Made by a program: the position numbers and the translations under genes. A stretch of DNA of 64,000 nucleotides. Source: Mycobacterium sp. IS-1742 (GTDB taxonomy: Bacteria > Actinomycetota > Actinomycetes > Mycobacteriales > Mycobacteriaceae). The stretch's first letter is position 1. Every line of letters begins with the position of its first letter. Where the stretch lies: the NCBI RefSeq assembly GCF_001500125.1, contig NZ_LQIV01000023.1, positions 1 to 64,000 of the forward strand, written 5' to 3'. The notes beneath the pieces are model-generated. The model did no database searches. It was not told where the DNA came from and was given only the letters and a program-made list of their open reading frames with translations. Positions 57,303 through 64,000 of the stretch are shown piece by piece.

Positions 57303-58577
57303 ATGAACCTGACGACGTCGACTCATTCCGGCGTCACTCAGATCGCCCGTACCGGGTACACGTGGCTGGACATCCCCGACGAGCCCGACTTCGCCCGGCT
57401 GCGTGGCGAAGTCGCAGTGCGCCTGCACGCGGCGATGGCCGATCAGGGCGTGGACGCGCTGGTGCTGCTGGGCAACGGCAGCGTCATGTACGCCACCGGT
57501 ATCAGCTGGCCGCTCGCGGATGCGGGCCTCTCGCACGTCGAGCGGCCGGTCGCGGTCGTGCTGGCCGACGACGAGCACCCGCACCTGTTCCTGCCCTTCC
57601 GCGAGGGTGCGGCGATGGAGTCGGGCCTGCCCGACGACCACCTGCACGGGCCCGTGTATCTCGAGTTCGACGAAGGCGTCGCGGAATTCGCGAAGATCCT
57701 GGCCCGCCTGATCCCGGCCGGCGCGACGATCGCGACCGACGAGTTGACCGGGGCGATGCGGCGGGCCGGCAGTGCGCTGTTCCCCGACGAGCCGATCGAT
57801 GCCGCCCCGGTGATCGGCGCGGCCAAGATCGTGAAGACGATCGATCAGATCGCCTGCATCCGGCGCGCGTGCCAGATCACCGAACAGGCCGTCGCAGAGA
57901 TCCAGCAGTCGCTGGCGCCCGGGGCGCGACAGATCGACCTGTCCGCCGAATTCGTCCGCCGCACCTTCGAACTCGGCGCCACCACCAACATGTTCGACTC
58001 CATCTGGCAGGTCATGCCCGCGTCGAGGACAGACGGGCCGTGGACCACTACCGGCGACCTCGCGCTGCCACTGCTGACCACCAAGCGCGAGATCCGGCAG
58101 GGCGACGTGCTGTGGACCGACGTGTCCATCGCCTACCACGGCTACTGCTCCGACCACGGCCGCACCTGGATCGTCGGTCAGGATCCGACGCCGGCCCAGC
58201 AGAAGCAGTTCGACAAGTGGGCCGAGATCGTCGACGCGGTGCTCGCGGTGACCAAGGCCGGCGCGACCTGCGGTGACCTCGGACGCGCGGCGACCGCCGC
58301 GGCCGGTGGGGAGAAACCGTGGCTGCCGCACTTCTACCTGGGCCACGGCATCGGCACGAGCGCGGCCGAGATGCCGATGATCGGAACAGATCTCGGCCAG
58401 GACTGGGATGACAAATTCGTCTTCCCGCCCGGCATGCTGCTGGTGTTCGAGCCGGTGGTCTGGGAGGACGGCACCGGCGGCTATCGCGGCGAGGAGATCG
58501 TGGTGGTCACCGAGGGCGGCTGGATGCCGCTGACCGAATATCCGTACGACCCGTACGAGGTGTCCAATGGGAGTTGA
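57303..58577 (+). CDS. M24 metallopeptidase-fold protein, complete metal site
   Basis: A 424-residue creatinase/aminopeptidase P-fold protein. All five metal ligands of the M24 family can be placed: Asp273 and Asp284 in WTDVSIAYHGYCSD, His348 in LGHGIGTS, Glu383 in VFEPVV and Glu397 in GYRGEE. It may be an X-Pro peptidase, but M24 enzymes also cleave C-N bonds in small molecules (ectoine, creatine) and the C-S bond in DMSP, and the neighbours are catabolic. The next gene is an 11-base overlapping paralogue. Confidence 0.9.
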   Translation: MNLTTSTHSGVTQIARTGYTWLDIPDEPDFARLRGEVAVRLHAAMADQGVDALVLLGNGSVMYATGISWPLADAGLSHVERPVAVVLADDEHPHLFLPFREGAAMESGLPDDHLHGPVYLEFDEGVAEFAKILARLIPAGATIATDELTGAMRRAGSALFPDEPIDAAPVIGAAKIVKTIDQIACIRRACQITEQAVAEIQQSLAPGARQIDLSAEFVRRTFELGATTNMFDSIWQVMPASRTDGPWTTTGDLALPLLTTKREIRQGDVLWTDVSIAYHGYCSDHGRTWIVGQDPTPAQQKQFDKWAEIVDAVLAVTKAGATCGDLGRAATAAAGGEKPWLPHFYLGHGIGTSAAEMPMIGTDLGQDWDDKFVFPPGMLLVFEPVVWEDGTGGYRGEEIVVVTEGGWMPLTEYPYDPYEVSNGS

Positions 58578-59700
58578 GATCGAGGCGGACGGCCGGGCTC
58601 TGCGTCACAGCCGTCGCGAGCGCGCCCTCGCGCAGATGGAGATCCATGACCTGGACATCCTGGTGCTCGGCCGCCAGGCCAACGTCCGCTACATCTCCGG
58701 CGCACCTCAACTGTGGGTGGTCGGGACGCGCCCGTTCGGTCCGATCTGCGAATTCGTGCGCGCCACCGGGGAGATTCACCTCAACAGCACGTGGGACGAG
58801 GGGATCCCCGAGGAGATACCGCACGAGAACCTGTACGGGTTCGCCTGGAATCCCATGACGCTGGTGGGCATTCTGCAGAACATCAAGGGTGCCGACAGCA
58901 TGCGCAGGGTCGGAACCGATGCCCTGACACCGACGTTCGCGAAGCTGCTTCCGATGGCCTTCCCGAACGCGGAGCTGATCGACGCCGAGCAGGCCATGCA
59001 GGCGGCCCGCCGGATCAAGACCCCCGAGGAAGTGCAGGCATTGCGGCGGGCGCTGGTCGTCGCCGAGGAGGGCCTGGCGGCCGGTGTCGCCGAACTCCGT
59101 GCGGGGACCACCGAGAAAGCCCTCGCCGGTGCGGTGCTCAAAGCCGAGGCCGCCGGTGGCGTGAGCACCCCCGCCACGCAGGACGCGGCCTGGGTGACCT
59201 CCAAGGAGCATCCGTGGCGCCGTGCCGAGGGCGCCGGCCGGGTGCGCGAGGGTGACCTGGTGGTGTTGTCGGCCGGCGTGCTGGCCGACGGCTATGTCGC
59301 CGAGGTGGCCCGTACACTCCATGTCGGTGAGCCGACCGCCGCCGTGCGCGGCCTGTACCGGCGACGAGATGAGCTGTGGGACAAACTGATCGAAGTGTGT
59401 CGGCCAGGTACGACCACCAGTGCGTTGCTGGATGCCTACCAGCAGGCCGGTGAACCGCTGCCGGCGATGCCGGTGGCGCACGGACTCGGATTGGGTTTCG
59501 ACCCACCGGTGGTGTCACCGACCCTGCGAGCGACCGCGGAAACCGACATTCTGGAGGAGGGCATGGTGCTCGCCGTGACTGCGTATGTGTGGGAACGGGG
59601 CGTCGGCGCGGTGTTCACCCGCGACGCGGTCCTGATCACCGCCGACGGCGCCGAGATCCTCTCGGCCGCTCCGGCTTACGGTGAGGCCGTCCATGGCTGA
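58567..59700 (+). CDS. M24-fold protein lacking metal ligands
   Basis: A 377-residue relative of the preceding protein. At the ligand positions it has Ser235 for Asp, Glu246 for Asp, Thr338 for Glu and Arg352 for Glu. Only His305 (AHGLGLGFD) remains, so no dinuclear metal centre can form. Creatinase, also metal-free, has the same fold and is active, so loss of metal does not prove inactivity. A heterodimer with the neighbour is likely from the overlap of 11 bases. GAGGTG precedes the ATG. Confidence 0.87.
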   Translation: MGVEIEADGRALRHSRRERALAQMEIHDLDILVLGRQANVRYISGAPQLWVVGTRPFGPICEFVRATGEIHLNSTWDEGIPEEIPHENLYGFAWNPMTLVGILQNIKGADSMRRVGTDALTPTFAKLLPMAFPNAELIDAEQAMQAARRIKTPEEVQALRRALVVAEEGLAAGVAELRAGTTEKALAGAVLKAEAAGGVSTPATQDAAWVTSKEHPWRRAEGAGRVREGDLVVLSAGVLADGYVAEVARTLHVGEPTAAVRGLYRRRDELWDKLIEVCRPGTTTSALLDAYQQAGEPLPAMPVAHGLGLGFDPPVVSPTLRATAETDILEEGMVLAVTAYVWERGVGAVFTRDAVLITADGAEILSAAPAYGEAVHG

Positions 59701-60652
59701 CCGGCCGACACCGGAGGAGATCATCCTCTACGAGAAGGATCCGAAGACCAAGATCGCCACCATCACGTTCAACCGGCCGGAGTTCCTCAACGCGCCGACA
59801 TCGTTGGCACGCCTGCGGTATGCCGACGTGTTGCGCGCAGCCAACGCCGACAACGACGTCAAGGTGGTGATCATCCGCGGCGTCGGCGACAACCTGGGCA
59901 GCGGCGCCGATCTCCCGGAGTTCATGGAGGGCAACGACAATCCGGCGGTGCGGCTGGCAGAGCTGCGGCTCGAGGATGACGGCGTGGGGGAGGTGACCTA
60001 CCCGCCGAAGGGCACGTTCCGCAACGGGGCGACCATCAGCTCGTGGTACGCCAACTCGCAGGCAGGCAACCGGGCGCTGCAGGATTTCAAGAAGATCAGC
60101 ATCGTCGAGGCCAAGGGCTACTGCTACGGCTGGCATTTCTACCAGTGCGCCGACGCCGATCTGGTGATCTCCTCCGACGACGCGTTGTTCGGTCACCCGT
60201 CGTTCCGCTACCACGGCTGGGGTCCGCGGATGTGGACCTGGGTGCAGATGATGGGGCTGCGCAAGTTCCAGGAGATGGTCTTCACCGGCCGCCCGTTCAC
60301 CGCCGCCGAGATGTATGACTGCAACTTCCTCAACAAGGTGGTGGCACGCGACCAGCTGGAGGCCGAGACCGAGAAGTACGCGCTGGCCTGCGCGCGAAAC
60401 CGCCCGGTGGACACCGTCTTCCAGCAGAAGATGTTCTTCGAGATCTTCAAGCAGCAGCAGGGCGAGTACATGGGCAGCCTGCTGTCCGCGTTCTTCGAGT
60501 CGATGGGCAACGGCGTCGCCAACGACAGCGACGAGGACCTCGACATGTTCGAGTCGATCGATTCCGGGCTGTCCGCCGCGGTCAACGACAACGACAGCAA
60601 GTTCCCGCCGGAATTCCGGTTGAGCAAGCGCAACCGCGCGAAGCCGGACTGA
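59693..60652 (+). CDS. Enoyl-CoA hydratase/isomerase family protein
   Basis: A 319-residue crotonase-fold protein, longer than usual by some 60 residues. TITFNRPEFLNAP and IRGVGDNLGSGADLPEFM give the fold. The second oxyanion loop reads IVEAKGYCYGWHFYQCADADLVI. The insertion at residues about 85-110 and the acidic tail are unusual. It may be a hydratase, hydrolase or ring-opening enzyme. It overlaps the M24 stop by 8 bases and is followed at once by the CoA transferase. Confidence 0.85.
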   Translation: MADRPTPEEIILYEKDPKTKIATITFNRPEFLNAPTSLARLRYADVLRAANADNDVKVVIIRGVGDNLGSGADLPEFMEGNDNPAVRLAELRLEDDGVGEVTYPPKGTFRNGATISSWYANSQAGNRALQDFKKISIVEAKGYCYGWHFYQCADADLVISSDDALFGHPSFRYHGWGPRMWTWVQMMGLRKFQEMVFTGRPFTAAEMYDCNFLNKVVARDQLEAETEKYALACARNRPVDTVFQQKMFFEIFKQQQGEYMGSLLSAFFESMGNGVANDSDEDLDMFESIDSGLSAAVNDNDSKFPPEFRLSKRNRAKPD

Positions 60653-60654
60653 CG

Positions 60655-63066
60655 ATGGCGGCACCGCCACTGGACGGCGTGCGCGTGGTCGACCTGTCGA
60701 CCGGTATCGCGGGCGCGTACTGCACGAAACTGCTCGCCGACGGCGGTGCCGAGGTGATCAAAGTCGAACCACCCGAGGGCGATCCGCTGCGGCGGTGGTC
60801 GGCCTCGGGTGCCGACACCGGCGGCGACGGCGCGCTGTTCTCCTACCTGGCGTGTTCGAAACACAGCGTGGTCGCCGATCCCGCCGATCCGTCCGACACC
60901 GCGTTCGTCGACGAGCTGCTGGCCGCGGCCGAGGTGGTGGTGTGGTCGCGCGGGTCGGCGGTCGCCGAACACCCCGACTTCGCGCCGGCGGCGATGCACC
61001 GGCGCCACCCGGACCTGATCGTCACCGCGATCACGCCGTTCGGCCTCGACGGCCCGTGGACGGACCGTCCGGCAACCGAATTCACGCTGCAGGCGTGGTC
61101 GGGTGGCATCGTCGGGTTGGGCCGGGGCGCCCCGGACCGTGCGCCGGTGTACGTCGGCGGACAGATCGGCGAATACCTCGCCGGTGCGTACGCGAGCGCC
61201 GCGACGTTGGCCGGCCGGCTACGCGGTGTCGGCGAACTCATCGACCTGTCGATGCTCGAGACCCAGATCCTCGGCCTGACCTACTACCCGGTGACCTACC
61301 ACCAGATGCTGGGCCGGCCGTGGCGTGACGCCCGCAAACTGACCGTGCCCGGGATCGCCCGTGCCAAGGACGGTCTGGTCGACATCGGCTGCGGCACCGC
61401 CCAGCAGTGGTTCGACCTGTGCGCGATGACCGGACACGACGAGTGGATCGACGAGAATTCGCCGCTGTCGATCACCGAGCAGGCCAACGAGAAGGCCGAG
61501 GAGCTCTACGCCTGGGTGGCCGAGCAGACCGTGGACGAGATCCGCGACCTCGCGTCGGCATTCCGCATCCCCAACGCGCCGGTGGCCAACGGCGAGAACG
61601 TCGCCACCCTCGACCACTACGTCGAACGCGGCTCGTTCGTGACCAATCCGCGCGACGGGTTCACCCAGCCCGGCCCGCCCTACCGGCTGACCCCCGCGGT
61701 CCAGCGAGCCCCGCGGCCCGCCCCGCGCCTGGGCGAGCACACCGAGCTGTATCGGCAGTACCCGCGAAACAGCATTCCCTGTCGTCGAGGCGACGACGTG
61801 ACAGCAGGGAATACTGTTTCGGCGCAACCGGCCCTGCCATTCGAGGGGCTGCGCGTGCTGGACCTGACGACGTTCTGGGCGGGGCCGTCGTGCACGCACA
61901 TCATGGCGCTGCTCGGCGCCGAGGTCATCCACGTCGAGTCCACGCGCCGTCCGGACGGGACCCGGCTGATCGCCGGCATCCCCGCCACCGAAGAGCAGTG
62001 GTGGGAGAAGTCGCCGATCTTCTCGGGACTGAACACCAACAAGAAGGGGCTCACCCTCGACCTGCACACCCCGCGCGGACGCGAACTGCTCAACCGGCTG
62101 ATCGAGACCTCCGACGTGGTGGTCGAGAACTTCACGCCGAGGGTGCTCGACCACCTCGGCCTCGACTTCGCCGCCGTGCAGGCGCTGCGCCCGGACACGA
62201 TCATGCTGCGGATGCCCGGATTCGGGCTCGACGGACCGTGGCGGGACAACCCGGCGTTCGCCTACGTGATCGAGGCCGCGGCCGGAATCAGTTGGCTCAC
62301 CGGCTATGCCGACCGCAATCCCAACGAACCGTACTCGGTGGGTGACCCCAACGCCGGGGTCCACGCGCTCAACGGTCTGCTGCTGGCGCTCGAACACCGG
62401 CGCCGCACCGGACAGGGCGTGCTGGTCGAGGCGGCGATGGTGGACGCCGCGCTCAACGTCGCGGCCGAACAGGTCATCGAGTACAGCGCCTACGGTGCGC
62501 TGCTTCAGCGCGCGGGCAACCGAGGCCCGACCGCGGCACCGCAGAACCTCTACCTCAGCAGCGACATCGACGAGTTCGGCCGTCTCGACAGCTGGGTCGC
62601 GATCGCCGTCGCCACGGACGCGGAGTGGGATGCGCTGTGCGCGGCCATCGGCGCCGCCGACTGGGCCTCGGACCCCGCGCTCGCGACCCTGCACGGACGC
62701 CGCGCCGCACACGACGAGATCGACGAACGCCTCGCGCAGTGGTGCGGGGAGCGCGGTGCCGACGAGATCGTCGAATGCCTGTGGCAGGCAGGCGTTCCGG
62801 TGGCGAAGGTGCTGCAACCCCACCGGCAGACCGAACTGCCGCAGCTGGCGCATCGGGGATTCTTCGAAGAGGTCGACCACCCGGTGAACCGGCCGACGCC
62901 GCACAGTTCGCTGCCGTTCCGCCTGTTGGCCGGGCCGCAACGCTTCCACCGCCACCCGGCGCCCCTGCTCGGGCAGCACACCGAGGAACTCCTCGCCGAA
63001 CTCGGTCTGACCGCGGACGAGATCGCCCAACTCGCCGCCGACAAGGTGATCGGCCACACGGTCTGA
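60655..63066 (+). CDS. Fused double class III CoA transferase
   Basis: An 803-residue protein with two complete CaiB/BaiF domains, residues about 5-375 (DGVRVVDLSTGIAGAYCTKLLADGGAEVIKVEPP) and about 395-803 (EGLRVLDLTTFWAGPSCTHIMALLGAEVIHVES). The second domain keeps the catalytic Asp (Asp564 in VGDPNAGVH), while the first has Glu173 (QIGEYLAG). The linker at residues 371-389 is encoded by a DNA palindrome at 61765-61821. An in-frame GTG at 61798 could start the second domain alone. Separate subunits are usual in the family. It joins the pathway by making a CoA thioester. Confidence 0.88.
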   Translation: MAAPPLDGVRVVDLSTGIAGAYCTKLLADGGAEVIKVEPPEGDPLRRWSASGADTGGDGALFSYLACSKHSVVADPADPSDTAFVDELLAAAEVVVWSRGSAVAEHPDFAPAAMHRRHPDLIVTAITPFGLDGPWTDRPATEFTLQAWSGGIVGLGRGAPDRAPVYVGGQIGEYLAGAYASAATLAGRLRGVGELIDLSMLETQILGLTYYPVTYHQMLGRPWRDARKLTVPGIARAKDGLVDIGCGTAQQWFDLCAMTGHDEWIDENSPLSITEQANEKAEELYAWVAEQTVDEIRDLASAFRIPNAPVANGENVATLDHYVERGSFVTNPRDGFTQPGPPYRLTPAVQRAPRPAPRLGEHTELYRQYPRNSIPCRRGDDVTAGNTVSAQPALPFEGLRVLDLTTFWAGPSCTHIMALLGAEVIHVESTRRPDGTRLIAGIPATEEQWWEKSPIFSGLNTNKKGLTLDLHTPRGRELLNRLIETSDVVVENFTPRVLDHLGLDFAAVQALRPDTIMLRMPGFGLDGPWRDNPAFAYVIEAAAGISWLTGYADRNPNEPYSVGDPNAGVHALNGLLLALEHRRRTGQGVLVEAAMVDAALNVAAEQVIEYSAYGALLQRAGNRGPTAAPQNLYLSSDIDEFGRLDSWVAIAVATDAEWDALCAAIGAADWASDPALATLHGRRAAHDEIDERLAQWCGERGADEIVECLWQAGVPVAKVLQPHRQTELPQLAHRGFFEEVDHPVNRPTPHSSLPFRLLAGPQRFHRHPAPLLGQHTEELLAELGLTADEIAQLAADKVIGHTV
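61765..61821. repeat. Palindromic element inside the double CoA transferase gene
   Basis: GAAACAGCATTCCCTG (61766-61781) and CAGGGAATACTGTTTC (61805-61820) are inverted repeats matching at 15 of 16 positions, with the inner bases GTCGTCG/CGACGAC also paired. It lies precisely at the border of the two domains and is read in frame. Such palindromes are normally intergenic. Confidence 0.8.
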
Positions 63067-63082
63067 CTGGTTGACTGACGCC

Positions 63083-63889
63083 ATGGCCATCGACCCGTCC
63101 GGCATCCTGCTCACCGACCGTGTCGCCGTCGTCACCGGCGGCGGCACCGGTATCGGCCTCGGCATCGCCGCGGGCCTGGCGGCGTTCGGCGCCCGGGTGG
63201 CGATCTGGGAGCGCGACGCCGACCGCTGCGCGGCGGCCGCCGAATCTGTCGGCGGACTCGGCATCGTCACCGACGTTCGCGACGGCGACCAGGTGACGGC
63301 GGCCCTCGACCGCACCGCCGCCGAACTGGGCACCGTGACCATCCTCGTCAACAACGCGGGCGGCACGTTCTCCTCGCCCCTGCTGGAGACGAGCGAAAAC
63401 GCCTGGGACGCACTGTACAAGGCGAATCTGCGCCACGTCCTGCTGTGTACGCAGCGGGTCGCGCGGAAGATGGTCGCCGCCGAGGTCGGCGGCAGCGTCA
63501 TCACCGTGACGTCGATCGAAGGTGTCCGTGCCGCACCGGGTTACGCGGCGTACGCGGCCGCCAAGGCCGGCGTCATCAACTACACGCAGACGGCCGCATT
63601 CGAGCTCGCGCCGCACGGGATCCGGGTCAACGCGCTGGCACCCGACGTCATCGTCACCGAGGGACTGATCGCGCTGTCACCCGACGGCCTGCCCGCGGGC
63701 ATCGGTGACGCGATACCCATGGGACGGCCCGGCACCGTCGACGAGATCGCCGGGGCGGCGGTGTTCCTGGCGTCCGACCTGGCCGGATACATCACCGGTC
63801 AGACCCTGCACGTCGACGGCGGCACCCACGCGGCAGGCGGCTGGTACCGGCACCCGCAGACGGGGGCGCCCACCCTTGGGCCGGGTTAG
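63083..63889 (+). CDS. Short-chain dehydrogenase/reductase
   Basis: A 268-residue SDR: VVTGGGTGIGLGIAAGL, VNNAGGTFSS, TSIEGVRAAPGYAAYAAAKAG with Tyr and Lys, and ALAPDVIVTEG. The Glu in IWERDADR after strand 2 suggests NAD. ATG 63083 was chosen. A TTG 12 bases earlier is possible. It ends the plus-strand run and overlaps the next, convergent gene by 4 bases. Confidence 0.88.
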   Translation: MAIDPSGILLTDRVAVVTGGGTGIGLGIAAGLAAFGARVAIWERDADRCAAAAESVGGLGIVTDVRDGDQVTAALDRTAAELGTVTILVNNAGGTFSSPLLETSENAWDALYKANLRHVLLCTQRVARKMVAAEVGGSVITVTSIEGVRAAPGYAAYAAAKAGVINYTQTAAFELAPHGIRVNALAPDVIVTEGLIALSPDGLPAGIGDAIPMGRPGTVDEIAGAAVFLASDLAGYITGQTLHVDGGTHAAGGWYRHPQTGAPTLGPG

Positions 63890-64000
63890 CCGTTCCGGTC
63901 GAGCCCCGGTTCTCCGAGCCGGGAGCGGATCGCGGCCCACGGGTCGGCGTACTTCCCCGGCATGTTCCGGTACGCGGACTGGCGGGCGACGAAGATCCGC
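63886..64000 (-). CDS. C-terminal 37 residues of an unidentified protein
   Basis: On the minus strand a frame is open from the window edge to TAA 63888-63886 and ends AAIRSRLGEPGLDRNG. Codon third positions are almost all G or C, and the tail overlaps the SDR stop head-on, as in real convergent pairs. Too short to assign to a family. The start lies outside the window. Confidence 0.6.
   Translation of the reverse strand, partial: RIFVARQSAYRNMPGKYADPWAAIRSRLGEPGLDRNG

Overview
This is a GC-rich actinobacterial chromosome segment, almost certainly from a fast-growing environmental mycobacterium (Mycobacterium/Mycolicibacterium). Codon third positions are nearly all G or C, GTG and TTG starts are common, and many genes are coupled by ATGA or GTGA overlaps. 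The left part keeps the gene order I know from Mycobacterium tuberculosis Rv1329c to Rv1343c: dinG, pncB1, clpS, a DUF2017 gene, a P1-type peptidase, mec, cysO, cysM, a rhomboid gene, murI, the Rv1339 phosphodiesterase, rphA, rdgB, and the Rv1342c and lprD genes. The organism call rests on this synteny and on family knowledge. No database search was run.

Layout. (1) 1-15.2 kb is conserved housekeeping: zinc-peptidase-like genes, DNA repair helicase, NAD salvage, N-end-rule adaptor, the CysO/CysM/Mec cysteine pathway, glutamate racemase, RNA and nucleotide housekeeping, and a tRNA-Leu. An MFS exporter with a fused winged-helix domain sits inside this block. (2) 15.2-23.5 kb is accessory: DoxX and DUF309 genes, then an apparent LacI-controlled unit (MHS-type transporter, LacI regulator, P450, APH-fold kinase) with one 16-bp operator-like palindrome placed before the transporter and again before the P450. 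Two more MHS transporters follow on the minus strand. (3) 23.6-42.5 kb is a CoA-thioester catabolic block read from divergent promoters: two acyl-CoA ligases, a separate-subunit B12 acyl-CoA mutase with a MeaB-type GTPase, F420-type oxidoreductase, class III CoA transferase, a two-gene acyl-CoA dehydrogenase, hydratase, three SDRs, thiolase, ferredoxin, TetR regulator, a KstD-like flavoprotein, and a membrane adenylate cyclase at the end of one operon. (4) 43.3-63.9 kb is a 20-kb run of plus-strand genes with hardly a gap: an MhpC/MhpA/MhpB-like meta-cleavage set, a second KstD-like dehydrogenase, a luciferase-type monooxygenase and FMN reductase, SDRs, a cyclase-family hydrolase, then a second TetR-led unit of ferredoxin, P450, amidohydrolase, two M24 proteins, a hydratase, a fused double CoA transferase and an SDR.

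How it fits together. Regions 3 and 4 look like one large catabolic island for a cyclic or branched compound. Oxygenases and KstD-like dehydrogenases would open and aromatise rings, the meta-cleavage set would split an aromatic ring, and the CoA ligases, CoA transferases, dehydrogenases, hydratases and thiolase would degrade side chains. The mutase would move the carbon skeleton past a branch that blocks beta-oxidation. The substrate cannot be read from the sequence. The mutase has the Tyr and Arg that bind the free carboxylate in methylmalonyl-CoA mutase, but lacks several other conserved active-site residues, so it is the best candidate for new chemistry here. Three divergent promoters, and weakly a fourth, share a GAGAA-n5-TTCTC type palindrome or half-site, which suggests a single regulon, perhaps run by the TetR protein at 40.2-40.8 kb.

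A recurring theme is unequal pairs: a zinc peptidase beside a relative without HExxH, an M24 enzyme beside a relative without metal ligands, and a double CoA transferase with Glu for Asp in one half. No insertion sequence, phage gene or CRISPR array was seen, and no gene-free stretch exceeds 300 bases.
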